NCBI RefSeq assembly: GCF_041199995.1 | Contig: NZ_CP165646.1 | Location: 1,860,001 to 1,924,000 of the forward strand | Source of the DNA: Leptotrichia sp. HSP-342 | GTDB lineage: Bacteria; Fusobacteriota; Fusobacteriia; Fusobacteriales; Leptotrichiaceae | Reading direction: 5' to 3' | DNA: 64,000 bases | Shown: positions 37,473 through 47,100 of the stretch, one piece after another | How the letters are laid out: the number at the start of each line of letters is the position of its first letter | Position numbering within the stretch: position 1 is the stretch's first letter | Made by a program: the position numbers and the translations under genes | Notes under the pieces: model-generated | What the model was told of the DNA's origin: nothing | Database searches by the model: none | Seen by the model: the letters and a program-made list of their open reading frames with translations, nothing else

Positions 37473-37483
37473 GTTTACTAAAC
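37473..37483. promoter_or_regulatory. LacI-family operator upstream of the regulator gene
   Basis: GTTTACTAAAC, the reverse complement of the core of the lacA operator, lies between the divergent regulator and phospholipase-D-like genes. Autoregulation is inferred; an effect on the divergent gene is possible. Confidence 0.65.
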
Positions 37484-37593
37484 GAAATTTTATAGGATCA
37501 AGTTATGGAAAAAATTATGAAAAACTGTTATAATTAAATTGTTTAAATTAAAAAATTATTTAAGTTTAACAGTTTACAAAAAGGAGAATTATT

Positions 37594-39015
37594 GTGAATA
37601 AAACAAATATTTTAATATTTATATTTTTACTATTTGGAACGGTTTCGTGTACGCCACTTTCAGAAGGGCTCACAATGAAAAGTGAAGTTTATAATGCAGA
37701 CAATGTGGATTTTTATTATGATCTGACGTATAAAAAAGACGGAGAAACGCATTATGAAAGGCAGATTTGGGAGCAGGCCTATGATATTCTGGATAAGGCA
37801 GAGGATTTTTTCCTGATGGATATTTTTGTATTTAATGACTATCTTGGGAAAGGTGTCAAGGAAAAGCTGCAGCCTTTACCGATTGCAGAGGAGTTTGCAC
37901 AGAAAATCCTTGAAAAAAGGGAAAAAGATCCGAATGTGGAAATATACTTGATACTCGATGAAAGTAACACTTTTTATGGAGCATTTGATAACAAAACTCA
38001 TAAGAAGCTGGAGCAGGCAGGTGTAAAAATCGGATATGTGGATTTGACAAAATTGAGAGATCCGATGCTTGTTTATTCGGCTCCATGGCGTCTTTTTATA
38101 CAGCCTTTTGGAAATCCAAAAAATCGTGGAAAAACTAAAAATCCAATTTACGAAGGTACTGACAAAGTTACAATACGTAGCATTTTACGAGCATTAAATG
38201 CTAAAGCTAATCACAGAAAACTTATTATGAATGAAACTACAGCAATGCTGACATCGGCAAATCCACATGCAGAAGGTTCAAAGCACTCAAATGTGGCATT
38301 TAAGTTTTCATCGCCAATTATTAAGGAAATTTACGAAGGAGAAAAGCCAGCTGCAAAAATTACTAAAAAAGACGGAAGTTTAAAGCAAAAATTACCAGAT
38401 AAGGATTTTAGTAAAATTCCGTTTTCTAAAAATGACAAGCTAAAATTACAATATTTTACGAATGGAGCAACAGCTAAAGATATTTCCCAAGAATTAAAAA
38501 ATACTCAGTTTGGGGAAAAAGTCATTATTGCCCAGTTTTTCCTTGCAGACAGAGGAATAATTAACGATATAAGAAAAGCTGCACGGCGTGGAGTGAAATT
38601 TGAGATAATTTTGAATAATTCAAATGCAGGACTTCCAAATAAAGCTGCTGCTGGAGAACTAATGAAATATGCAAGAAAACATAATTATGACATAAATGTC
38701 AAGTTTTACAATAAAGGAGAGGAAATGTACCACGTAAAAATGCTTTCCATCTTGAAAAAAGACTATTTGATAACTTATGGAGGTTCAACAAACTTTACAA
38801 GACGTAATATGCGTAATTTTAATTTGGAAAATGAACTGAAAATTATGTCAGCTTATGACCAGAAAATTTCCAAAGATATTTTGGATTATTATGACAGATT
38901 ATGGACAAATAGAGATGGAGAATTTACATTACCTTATGATACAGAAAAAAATGAAAAGTTAATGAATGATTTGTTATTCAGGTTTATGGAAATGAATGGA
39001 TTTGGGGCTTTTTAA
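37594..39015 (+). CDS. Phospholipase D-like lipoprotein
   Basis: A 473-residue protein of the PLD/cardiolipin synthase superfamily. The N-terminus is a lipoprotein signal with the lipobox-like GTVSC. Two PLD halves are visible: the first with NHRKLIMNE (about 206) and the second with YHVKMLSIL (about 379) followed by GGSTNFTRRNMRNFNLENE. Both keep HxK but the usual following Asp is replaced by Asn or hydrophobic residues, so activity is uncertain. The GTG at 37594 follows AAGGAG. The gene is divergent from the LacI-family gene. Location in the cell envelope is inferred from the lipobox; a lipid-remodelling role is possible. Confidence 0.8.
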   Translation: MNKTNILIFIFLLFGTVSCTPLSEGLTMKSEVYNADNVDFYYDLTYKKDGETHYERQIWEQAYDILDKAEDFFLMDIFVFNDYLGKGVKEKLQPLPIAEEFAQKILEKREKDPNVEIYLILDESNTFYGAFDNKTHKKLEQAGVKIGYVDLTKLRDPMLVYSAPWRLFIQPFGNPKNRGKTKNPIYEGTDKVTIRSILRALNAKANHRKLIMNETTAMLTSANPHAEGSKHSNVAFKFSSPIIKEIYEGEKPAAKITKKDGSLKQKLPDKDFSKIPFSKNDKLKLQYFTNGATAKDISQELKNTQFGEKVIIAQFFLADRGIINDIRKAARRGVKFEIILNNSNAGLPNKAAAGELMKYARKHNYDINVKFYNKGEEMYHVKMLSILKKDYLITYGGSTNFTRRNMRNFNLENELKIMSAYDQKISKDILDYYDRLWTNRDGEFTLPYDTEKNEKLMNDLLFRFMEMNGFGAF

Positions 39016-39021
39016 AGATAA

Positions 39022-39083
39022 ATGCAGGATTGCTCATTGCCTTAAATCCTTATTTTGCAGTGAAGGTTTATCCTAATAATTAA
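39022..39083. repeat. Dispersed repeat, copy 2 (inverted)
   Basis: Reverse complement of the repeat at 1377-1438, about 56 of 62 bases identical. It starts a few bases after the stop codon of the phospholipase-D-like gene. Confidence 0.7.
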
Positions 39084-39158
39084 AATGATTTATTTAAGTA
39101 ATTAAGAAATAAATATATAAAAAAATTTTGATTATATTAAAGAAAAAGAGTGATTTTT

Positions 39159-40127
39159 ATGGAAAGTGAAATTAAGACGGATAAGATTAAGATAGAAAAG
39201 ATAAATGAGAATGATTATAATCGAATTTTTGTAATGTCAGATATTCATGGACAGTATGATTTGTTTTTGAAAATGCTGGATAAAATCAAATTAAAAAGAG
39301 AAGATTTACTTTTGATTATAGGGGATATTTGTGACAGAGGTAAAAAGTCTTATGAAATCTATATGAAATGTATGAAAATGATAAAACTTGGGTATAACTT
39401 AAAGTTTATTTTGGGAAATCATGAAGATATGCTTCTTGAAGACTTGGAAAATGATTATCCATTAAGATATGAAACAGAATATTCAATTTATAGACATTCT
39501 AAATATTTTGAAAATAAAACTATGACAGAATGGCACCAAGAAAATTTTTTTGATGAAATTAGTTGGCTTGTAAAATGGCTCAAAAACTGTCCTTTAATAA
39601 TTTATGGGAGTAAAAATATTTTTGTTCATGCAGGGCTTGATTTGAAGAAGGTTTTGGAAAAGCAAGAAAAGGAAACAGTGCTTTGGACCAGAGAAGAGTT
39701 TTGGCTTATGGAAAATGTAGAACTTGAAGAATACAAAGGTAAAAATATATATTTTGGACACACGCCTAATATAAATGGAAGAATTTCTAAAAAGACTGAT
39801 AGAATAAAGGGGATAGACTGCGGTGCATTTTTCACACATTTTTTAGGATGTATAGAAGTAAAAAGTCAAGAGGGAATGTATGTTTATGAAGATGAATTTA
39901 TAGAATTCGATGAGGTTTCAAGCAAAGTATTTTTGGAACTTTGGAATGAGGAAGTGGCAGAGTTTATAGATTCTGAAAAGTATAAGATTAAAAGTGGGAA
40001 AGGGGAAGTAATAATTTTAGAAAAATTAGATAAAAATGAAAAAAAAATTTTAGCAGATTTTTGGAAAAAATATGAAAAATTGCTTGGAAAAAATATTGCA
40101 AATTATATTAAAAAGAAGAAATTATAA
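39159..40127 (+). CDS. Metallophosphoesterase (PrpA/ApaH-like Ser/Thr phosphatase family)
   Basis: A 322-residue calcineurin-like phosphoesterase. The metal ligands are clear: MSDIHGQYD (about residues 23-31), GDICDRGKKS, the catalytic GNHED, a later His in FVHAGLDL, and YFGHTPNING. The set is that of the bis(5'-nucleosyl)-tetraphosphatase/PrpA/PrpB group. Substrate may be phosphoproteins or dinucleotides; it cannot be decided from sequence. The ATG at 39159 is chosen over a GTG three codons upstream, though the ribosome-binding site (AAAGAG) is modest and fits either. The C-terminal 80 residues are a lysine-rich extension of unknown role. Confidence 0.85.
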   Translation: MESEIKTDKIKIEKINENDYNRIFVMSDIHGQYDLFLKMLDKIKLKREDLLLIIGDICDRGKKSYEIYMKCMKMIKLGYNLKFILGNHEDMLLEDLENDYPLRYETEYSIYRHSKYFENKTMTEWHQENFFDEISWLVKWLKNCPLIIYGSKNIFVHAGLDLKKVLEKQEKETVLWTREEFWLMENVELEEYKGKNIYFGHTPNINGRISKKTDRIKGIDCGAFFTHFLGCIEVKSQEGMYVYEDEFIEFDEVSSKVFLELWNEEVAEFIDSEKYKIKSGKGEVIILEKLDKNEKKILADFWKKYEKLLGKNIANYIKKKKL

Positions 40128-40146
40128 GTTAAAAAATTTAGGGGAA

Positions 40147-40174
40147 TTGACATTTTTAGAAAATATGATATAAT
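40147..40174 (+). promoter_or_regulatory. Promoter P1 of small RNA B
   Basis: TTGACA (40147-40152), 16 bases, TATAAT (40169-40174): both consensus hexamers are perfect. Confidence 0.85.
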
Positions 40175-40180
40175 AAATGT

Positions 40181-40260
40181 GTAAAAATCCCGAAGGGAGA
40201 CTTTGTATAATATTTAAAAAAATGTGCTACAAATTAGACTGGAAAAATCCAGTCTTTTTT
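40181..40260 (+). ncRNA. Candidate small RNA B (about 80 nt), antitoxin-like
   Basis: Perfect promoter hexamers and a terminator (AGACTGG 40236-40242 with CCAGTCT 40249-40255, then Ts) delimit a transcript with no ORF. CTTTGTATAATATTT (40201-40215) is complementary over 15 bases, one G-U, to 40296-40310, just before the start region of peptide B. TGTGCTA (40223-40229) is complementary to TAGCACA (40282-40288) in the loop of the mRNA 5' hairpin. The two pairings are in antiparallel order with seven unpaired bases between them on each RNA. A role as repressor of peptide B is inferred. A transcription attenuator for typA is the main alternative. Confidence 0.65.
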
Positions 40261-40268
40261 GTTATAAT
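40240..40268 (+). promoter_or_regulatory. Promoter P2 of peptide B mRNA
   Basis: TATAAT (40263-40268) is perfect; the -35 TGGAAA (40240-40245), 17 bases upstream, is weak and lies inside the terminator of small RNA B, the same layout as at 24419-24447. Confidence 0.55.
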
Positions 40269-40273
40269 ATTAG

Positions 40274-40294
40274 GTGAGTTTTAGCACAACTCAC
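40274..40294 (+). promoter_or_regulatory. 5' hairpin of peptide B mRNA
   Basis: GTGAGTT pairs perfectly with AACTCAC around the loop TTAGCAC. The expected transcription start is at its base. The loop is complementary to small RNA B. Confidence 0.65.
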
Positions 40295-40321
40295 AAAATA
40301 TTATATAAAGAAGATAGTGAG

Positions 40322-40384
40322 ATGGTAGATTTCATTGCGATATTTATTCTTTTTGTAATTATTTATTACAGTTTGAATAGATAG
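40322..40384 (+). CDS. Small hydrophobic peptide B, type I toxin-like
   Basis: A 21-codon ORF encodes MVDFIAIFILFVIIYYSLNR, a single hydrophobic helix with an acidic start and a basic end. AIFILFVI aligns with AIIILFLI of peptide A (24283-24354), six of eight identical. The ribosome-binding site is poor (AAGAAG). The mRNA can sequester its own start: GAGATG (40319-40324) pairs with CATCTC (40396-40401) and TTCAT (40331-40335) with ATGAA (40388-40392), nested. This is typical of tightly controlled type I toxins. No terminator separates it from typA, so a leader-peptide role for typA is the alternative. Confidence 0.55.
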   Translation: MVDFIAIFILFVIIYYSLNR

Positions 40385-40459
40385 AGCATGAATTTCATCT
40401 CTATTCCTTGCCCTTAGGGGGACATTTTAAAATTTAAGGAGGAAATATTAACAATAAAT

Positions 40460-42286
40460 TTGTTAAAACAAAAAATGAACAAAATTAAAAATATTGCAAT
40501 TATTGCACACGTAGATCACGGAAAAACAACTCTTGTCGATGCTTTATTAAAGCAGGCAGGGACATTTGGGGAACATGAAAAAGTAGATGAAAGAATTATG
40601 GATAGTAATGATTTGGAGAAGGAAAGAGGGATTACGATTTTTTCTAAAAACGCTTCATTTCATTATGATGGTTATAAGATAAATATTGTGGATACTCCTG
40701 GCCATGCGGATTTTGGTGGGGAAGTACAGAGAATATTGAAAATGGTAGATTCTGTTTTACTTCTGGTAGATGCATTTGAAGGTGTTATGCCACAGACTAA
40801 ATATGTATTAAAACAGGCATTAGAGCATGGACTTCGTCCAATTGTAGTAGTTAATAAGATTGATAGACCAAATTCAGATCCTGATGCAGTTGTGGATTCT
40901 GTTTTTGATTTATTTGTAGATTTAGGGGCAAATGATATTCAGCTTGATTTTCCAGTAGTTTATGCGTCTGCAAAAAATGGATTTGCTAAACTGGAACTGG
41001 AAGATGAAGATAAGGATATGAAACCGCTTTATGATAAAATTATGGAGCATGTGGAAGATCCTGAAGGAGATGTGAATGAGCCGCTTCAAATGCTTGTTAC
41101 AAATACTGAATATGACGAATATGTAGGAAAATTAGGAACTGGAAGAATTTATAACGGAAAAATTGAAAAAAATCAGGAAATTACATTAATTAAGAGAAAT
41201 GGTAACTTGGTAAATGGTAAAGTTACTAGAATTTATGGATATGACGGACTTAAAAAAGTTGAAATGGAAGTAGCGTATGCTGGAGATATTGTAACAATTG
41301 CGGGAATTGATAAAATTGACATAGGAGAAACTGTAGCAAGCAGAGAAAATCCTAAGCCATTACCATTAATTGACATCGATGAGCCTACACTTGCTATGAC
41401 ATTTATGGTAAATGATTCACCATTTGCAGGACAGGATGGAAAATTTGTAACTTCGAGAAATATTTTGGAAAGATTACAAAAGGAAGTAAATCATAACGTG
41501 AGTATGAGACTTGAAATGACAGATTCGCCAGATGCATTTATTGTAAAAGGAAGAGGAGAGCTTCAATTATCTATTTTGCTTGAAAATATGAGAAGAGAAG
41601 GCTACGAAGTAGCAGTTTCAAAACCTGAAGTTATTTTTAAAGAAGAAAATGGACAGAAAATGGAGCCAATCGAACTTGCAATTATCGATGTTGCCGATGA
41701 GTTTGTAGGAGTCGTAATTGAAAAATTAGGACTTAGAAAAGGTGAGATGGTAAACATGAATCAAGGAAGCGATGGATATACAAGACTTGAGTTTAAAGTA
41801 CCATCACGTGGATTAATTGGATTTAGAAATGAGTTCTTGACAGAAACAAGAGGAACAGGAATTATAAACCACTCATTCTTTGAATACGGACCTTTCAAGG
41901 GAGAAGTTACAGGACGAAGAAGAGGAGTTTTAATCGCAATGGAGCCTGGAACAAGCCTAGGGTACTCATTAAATAACTTACAGCCACGTGGAATCTTATT
42001 TATAGGACCAGGAGTAGAGGTTTACGAGGGAATGATAGTTGGAGAGCATTCAAGAGAAAACGACTTAGTTGTAAATGTATGTAAAGGTAAAAAACTTACA
42101 AATATGAGGGCCGCTGGAAGTGATGATGCTGTAAAATTAGCGCCTCCAAAAGAATTTACACTGGAATTAGCACTTGAATATATTGAAAATGATGAGTTAG
42201 TGGAAATTACGCCTAACTCTATCAGACTTAGAAAAAAATATTTGAATGCTAATGATAGAAAAAAATATGAAAATTCTAAAAATTAA
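40460..42286 (+). CDS. typA: GTP-binding ribosome-associated protein TypA/BipA
   Basis: A 608-residue translational GTPase that acts on ribosomes, affecting 50S assembly and stress adaptation. G1 is AHVDHGKTT, the switch region keeps RGITIFSKNASF, G3 is DTPGHADFGGEV and G4 is NKIDRP; EF-G-like domains III and V and the TypA-specific C-terminal domain (GTGIINHSFFEYGPFKGEVTG and RGILFIGPGVEVYEGMIVGE) follow. The start is uncertain: the AAGGAGG site at 40436-40442 is 17 bases before a TTG at 40460 and farther from the ATG at 40475, where the family normally begins. The gene follows the small-RNA/peptide B locus without a terminator. Confidence 0.96.
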   Translation: MLKQKMNKIKNIAIIAHVDHGKTTLVDALLKQAGTFGEHEKVDERIMDSNDLEKERGITIFSKNASFHYDGYKINIVDTPGHADFGGEVQRILKMVDSVLLLVDAFEGVMPQTKYVLKQALEHGLRPIVVVNKIDRPNSDPDAVVDSVFDLFVDLGANDIQLDFPVVYASAKNGFAKLELEDEDKDMKPLYDKIMEHVEDPEGDVNEPLQMLVTNTEYDEYVGKLGTGRIYNGKIEKNQEITLIKRNGNLVNGKVTRIYGYDGLKKVEMEVAYAGDIVTIAGIDKIDIGETVASRENPKPLPLIDIDEPTLAMTFMVNDSPFAGQDGKFVTSRNILERLQKEVNHNVSMRLEMTDSPDAFIVKGRGELQLSILLENMRREGYEVAVSKPEVIFKEENGQKMEPIELAIIDVADEFVGVVIEKLGLRKGEMVNMNQGSDGYTRLEFKVPSRGLIGFRNEFLTETRGTGIINHSFFEYGPFKGEVTGRRRGVLIAMEPGTSLGYSLNNLQPRGILFIGPGVEVYEGMIVGEHSRENDLVVNVCKGKKLTNMRAAGSDDAVKLAPPKEFTLELALEYIENDELVEITPNSIRLRKKYLNANDRKKYENSKN

Positions 42287-42319
42287 ATATTAATATAAAT
42301 TAGTAGCGATGTGATTTTT

Positions 42320-42742
42320 ATGGATAATATAAAACTGCAAGAAAAATTAAAAACCGAGTTGTCAGATGAAAAAATAAAATTTATTGAAAAATATAGTTTG
42401 GAAATAAATTCCAGAAGGCAATGGGTAACTAGAAGAAATAATACACCAGAGCGTTTGTATTTTTCACATAAGTTTATTTCACAAAATAATATTTTAGAAA
42501 TAGTTTTTAGAAAATATCAGCTTTGTTTTGCAAAATTGAAATATTTTAGAGCAAATATTGAAAAGTATGATTTTTATAAATATACTCCAAAAGAAGGTTT
42601 TATAAAGACGCAATTGTGGGATGTAGAATTTTTTTATCATAGAAAATCAGAAAAAATAATAGATTTAAGATATTTACAGCAAATAAGAAAAGTGGAAGAT
42701 TTTTTGGAACTTATCGAATGGCTTGATAGTTTTGAAAAATAA
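42320..42742 (+). CDS. Hypothetical protein, 140 aa
   Basis: I do not recognise the family. The product has no signal peptide or membrane helix. It is rich in aromatic and basic residues, with segments such as RRQWVTRRNNTPERLYFSH and EVDFFYHRK-like strands, and ends in an acidic helix (VEDFLELIEWLDSFEK). The ATG at 42320 is chosen; an in-frame GTG three codons upstream is possible, in a GTGATTTTTATGG context that also precedes the phosphoesterase gene. It follows typA by 33 bases and has its own downstream terminator, so it is probably the last gene of the typA transcript. Confidence 0.7.
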   Translation: MDNIKLQEKLKTELSDEKIKFIEKYSLEINSRRQWVTRRNNTPERLYFSHKFISQNNILEIVFRKYQLCFAKLKYFRANIEKYDFYKYTPKEGFIKTQLWDVEFFYHRKSEKIIDLRYLQQIRKVEDFLELIEWLDSFEK

Positions 42743-42749
42743 CAAATAA

Positions 42750-42789
42750 AAACTGGAGCTAAAAAAATTTAATAGTTCCAGTTTTTTTT
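42750..42789 (+). terminator. Terminator after the typA transcript
   Basis: AAACTGGA (42750-42757) pairs with TCCAGTTT (42777-42784), followed by a T-run. Confidence 0.75.
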
Positions 42790-42812
42790 ATTGTTTTAAA
42801 TTTATAAAATTT

Positions 42813-42913
42813 ATTAGACTTGTTCGGAAATTTAATATTCCTTATCTTTTTACATGTAATATTTATTTTGTTATATTTCTAAATTTATATAGTTATTAAG
42901 CAAAGCTGTTAAT
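42813..42913. mobile_element. MITE-like element, copy B
   Basis: It begins ATTAGACTTGTTCGG like copy A (16862-16985) and stays alignable to it, apart from an internal deletion of about 25-30 bases, through AAATTTATATAGTTAT. The right end (CAAAGCTGTTAAT) is diverged and reaches the stop codon of the binding-protein gene. Confidence 0.5.
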
Positions 42914-43910
42914 TTTTTTTAGTTTCTATCATTTTAGCCTGTTTTAAAATGCTGTCTGGTATTTTTATTCCTAATAACTGCATATTTTGCTTATTAATTT
43001 CTATTTGAAGATTTTTAACTGTTTCTATTGGGATTTCATTTGGCTTCTTGCCTTTTAATAAAATTTCCGCTGCTATTTCTCCAGAACGGTAACCGATATT
43101 GTAGTCGGTAGTTCCTTGTGAAATTAGCCCTCCTGCATTCGAGTAAACGTCATTTGTAGCTAGAATTGGGACTTTTGCACTATTAAAAACATCAAGTATT
43201 GCTTTAAAATATGATGCTACTGTGTTGTCCTGAATGGCATAGTAGATATCAATGTTCTTTGAAATAAGATTTGCCGCAGCAACCATTTCTGTACCATTTG
43301 TAACAGCTTTTTCTACTACTGTGAATCCATACTCTCCTGCCAGTTTTTTTAAATTATTTACTTCAGAAACTGAATTTTGTTCAGACGAATTATAAATGAT
43401 TCCTATTTTTTTCGCTTCTGGTAATAATTCTCTCATTAATTTTAAATTTTCTGTAATTGGGGCTGCGCCACTTGTTCCTGTAACATTAGGAATTCCTACT
43501 AGTCCTGCACTTTTTGGATCTGTAACTGAACCAAATATAACTGGTGTTTCTTTTCCAATCTGATTTTTAGCCGCTTGTGCAGTTGGTGTTGTAATTGCAA
43601 ATACCAAATCTTTTTTGTCTGCTGCAAATTGCTGCATAATTAGAGTCTGATTACTCATGTCATTATTTGCAATCTTGTCATCATAATCAACCTTTACTCC
43701 GGCTTTTGCTAATGCATCTTTAAAACCTTGCTTTGCTGCATTTAATGCTGGATGATCTACAATCTGTGACAATCCAATCTTATAAACCTTTTCACTAACT
43801 TTGGAATCCTTTTTTTGTTCCTGAGAATCATTACTTTTGTTATTTCCACAAGATAAAAGCATCCCTCCTAACATACCAAATAATAGTACACCTCTCATAA
43901 TTTTTTTCAT
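42909..43910 (-). CDS. ABC transporter substrate-binding lipoprotein, TrpX/DUF534 type
   Basis: A 333-residue binding protein of the ABC_sub_bind (PF04392) family. It has a lipoprotein signal (FGMLGGMLLSCGNN), then the two-lobed fold with YKIGLSQIVDHPALNAAKQGF, VIFGSVTDPKSAGLV, KKIGIIYNSSEQNSV and DIYYAIQDNTVASYFKA. Relatives such as TrpX bind aromatic amino acids, but substrates vary. Its permease and ATPase genes, usually adjacent, are absent: downstream is the convergent typA region and upstream the autotransporter. It is an orphan in this window. Confidence 0.87.
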   Translation of the reverse strand: MKKIMRGVLLFGMLGGMLLSCGNNKSNDSQEQKKDSKVSEKVYKIGLSQIVDHPALNAAKQGFKDALAKAGVKVDYDDKIANNDMSNQTLIMQQFAADKKDLVFAITTPTAQAAKNQIGKETPVIFGSVTDPKSAGLVGIPNVTGTSGAAPITENLKLMRELLPEAKKIGIIYNSSEQNSVSEVNNLKKLAGEYGFTVVEKAVTNGTEMVAAANLISKNIDIYYAIQDNTVASYFKAILDVFNSAKVPILATNDVYSNAGGLISQGTTDYNIGYRSGEIAAEILLKGKKPNEIPIETVKNLQIEINKQNMQLLGIKIPDSILKQAKMIETKKN

Positions 43911-44011
43911 CTGTTTTCCTCCTAAAATAAATAATTTTTAAATCGTATTATTATTTTACCATATTTTTTAAAAATTTCCAGCATATTTTCATATTACTTT
44001 ATCTTATAAAC

Positions 44012-44043
44012 AAAAAAAGAGACTACTATTTCTAGTAGTCTCC
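44012..44043 (-). terminator. Terminator of the autotransporter gene
   Basis: GAGACTACTA (44020-44029) and TAGTAGTCTC (44034-44043) form a perfect 10-bp stem with a four-base loop; the minus-strand transcript continues into TTTTTTT. Confidence 0.9.
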
Positions 44044-44112
44044 TATAATTAAGCTATTTTTTTGTAGCCATTAAGATATTTTTTTCGCTATTAAAGCATA
44101 TTTATTTTCTGA

Positions 44113-47100
44113 TTAGTACATTAATTTCAATCCTAATCCTGCTTTAAAGTTATGTCCTTGTGTATCATATCCTGTATTAACAGTTAATCCCACTCTTCCA
44201 TTATCCAATCCAAATTTCAAGTCAGATTTGAAGTTTCCTCTTCTATCTTCTTTATCACCTTTGATTGTGTAATAGTCTGTCCAAGCTCCTCTGATTCTTG
44301 CTTCGTTTTCTACATTGTTAATTCTTCCAAGTTCGTTTTCGTAGCTGAATCCAAGGTTTGCAGTAAAGTTAGTGTTCTTGAATACAGGTTGACTGTAACT
44401 GAAATCAATTCCAGCTTTAGGTTTGATTGAGTAGTAGTCATCACTCTTAATATCAAGTGCCATGTCTCCATCTTCATGGATTCCTGAGAATCTTCCATAT
44501 TCAAAGTTTAATCCTATACTTGGAGTTATACTGAATCCTTTATTAAGTCTGAATACTTTTTGAAGATTTGCATTAACTCCTGCACCATAAGTATAATAAT
44601 CAGATTTAGCTCTGAATTCTTTGTCGACTACCCAGTATCTACGTTTAGTGTTAGTTCTTCCGAAGAATCCATCTCCACCTATAGTTAACGTAAATGTTCC
44701 ATACTCATCAAGTGGTGTTTGTTTATACAATCCTGATTTAAGCATTGCTTGATTTTCATATGATCTTGCAAGATCTTTAAATGTGAAGTAATTATTTACT
44801 GCACCTACATAGAATCCTGAACCTTCACCTAATCTAACTGTTTCATCTCCATGTAAATATACGAATCCTCCTGCATTACTTTCCCAATCAGGTTGTCCTG
44901 CTGTATCTGTCTTATACTCATTCTTTTGTCCGAATGCTTTGAATTTATTTGAATCTTTAGTAGCGTTTCTTTCACTTCTTAATTGAGCTACTTCACCACT
45001 AAGGATATCTGATGTTGCTTTAGTTCTTTGTTGGATTCCACCATAAATGTGTCCTCTCATTTGATCAAACGCTTGAGCAAGGATATGTCCTTCACCATTA
45101 CCTAAGCTATTAAGTTTATTGAAGATCATTTTTTCTTCACTTCCAGGTCTTGCAATCTCATAAAGATTATCAAGGTTGTTAGTAAAGTTAATTAATGACT
45201 TATCATCGTCGAATGCAAATGAGTGATATGGAACTTTACTCATATACAATTCTCTAATTTGGTTATTGTCATCAATATTTGCAGAAACTTGCCATGTTAA
45301 GCTTGCTGATAATGGATTTACAGTAGCTCCTCCAGGCAATCTTCTCAATGCATCATTAAATGGTTTCAAGAATGAACTTCTTTCGATTGTTCCATCAGGA
45401 TGTGTAATATCTCCAAATCTTAATGCTTTTGCATTTGTATACATTGTAGCTTCTGTACCGAAGTATAAATCAACTTTTCCTAAGTGTGTTAAGTTTTCAA
45501 TACCATTTATAGGATTTGTATATCTAACACCTGATGTATCTACATACATTCCAATATTTGTTACTTCAGAAAGTTGATTTGTACGGTAGCTTGGCCATGC
45601 AGGGTTTCCAAATTCATCTCTAGTAGAAAGATCAATAATTCTAGTTCCACCTGTTTGAATACTATTTGTAAGAGTTATGTTACGTGCCCATTCTCCTATA
45701 TTCTTAGCATCTGTATCAATATTTGTTATAGGTACTTGCACACCATCAATTGTAACTGTTGTAAGAGGTACAATATCAGGTCTTGTTATTGTAGTTCCTA
45801 CACCTGTAGTCTTAGGATTTCCATTGCTTCCTTCTACAATTGAACTTTCAGATCCACCATACAGATCAGTTGCACCTTTACCGTCATTTCTTCCGTTATC
45901 TGCATCAGTCTTACCATTTAATTCTCCTGCAGTCTTAGCAGTTGCGTATCTTGAATCTTCAGATGTAACGTGAATAACATTTCCAGAACCATCTACAACG
46001 AATTTAGATTTATCTGTAACAATACCAGTTGAACCTGTTCCTGTTACGTTGATTACCCCATAGTTCTTAATGAATCCACCGTTTATCGCGATAACACCTT
46101 TAAGATTTTGAGCATTACCTGTGATTACTCCTGTAGATTCATTTACTCCCATAGCTCCTCTGTCGATATACATTCCAATCGCACTATCTCCAATCAGGTT
46201 AATAGTACCATAGTTTCTAGCTATTGAACCTTTACCTGTTGCTAACATACCGATTCCTGCTTTTTCTTGTACGTTGATTACTCCATGGTTTTCAATGTTT
46301 CCTTGTCCACTAGTTCTATCGTATACAGTTTCACCTTTACTGTTTGTTCTGTAATGGTTACGTCCTGCTCCCATACCTACTGAATACATTAAGTTTACAG
46401 TATCTGAAAGACCTGTTGTTATTGTTCCATAGTTTTTAGAAGCAACTGCAGTATTTTCAGATATAATACCCACATTACCATATCCTACAGCTTCATGAGT
46501 AGGATCTAGGCTACGTTTAGCAAGGTCATATTGGGATCTTAAATCAATAGTTCCTTTGTTTACTACGCTACCTTTTGTATAGTATGCAGTATTGTAATCT
46601 CCATCCATTGTAACATTTGCATACGATGTTGCATCTGATGCGTCATCTGCTGAGTAATAGTACACAGAGTTACCTTGTTCATATATTTCTAAAGGTCTTC
46701 TAGCTGGATTTTCTGTTGGTTTTGTAGATTTTACATGACCGCCTTGGTTGTTATCAGTAGAGTATGCAAGTTTAATTACAGGTGCATTTCCAGCTTCTCC
46801 AATTGTTACATTAGTATAGTTTCCTATGCTTCTTCCACCTGTTCTTTCAGCAAGAACAATTCCGTGTGAGAATCTATCAATTTCCATATTTGCACTTACA
46901 TTTACGTTTCTTGAAGTATTTGAGAAATCTCTATTAGAATCAATATATACACCAATTGCAGAATCACGTTCTCTTCCAAGTTGAGATAACAAATCGTTAG
47001 GTTGTGCATATCCATTAGGTACCCCTGCACTTTGCTGTCTAGTTAATGTATATGGATTTCCATCTACATCAAGTCCTGTTGGTTGTATATGTCCAAGTAC

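Noticed and set aside
40181..40260. Small RNA B read only as a typA attenuator
   Set aside because: Possible, but a fresh promoter follows the terminator at once and the two-site complementarity to the next transcript, repeated at locus A, is better explained by an RNA regulator of the peptide.
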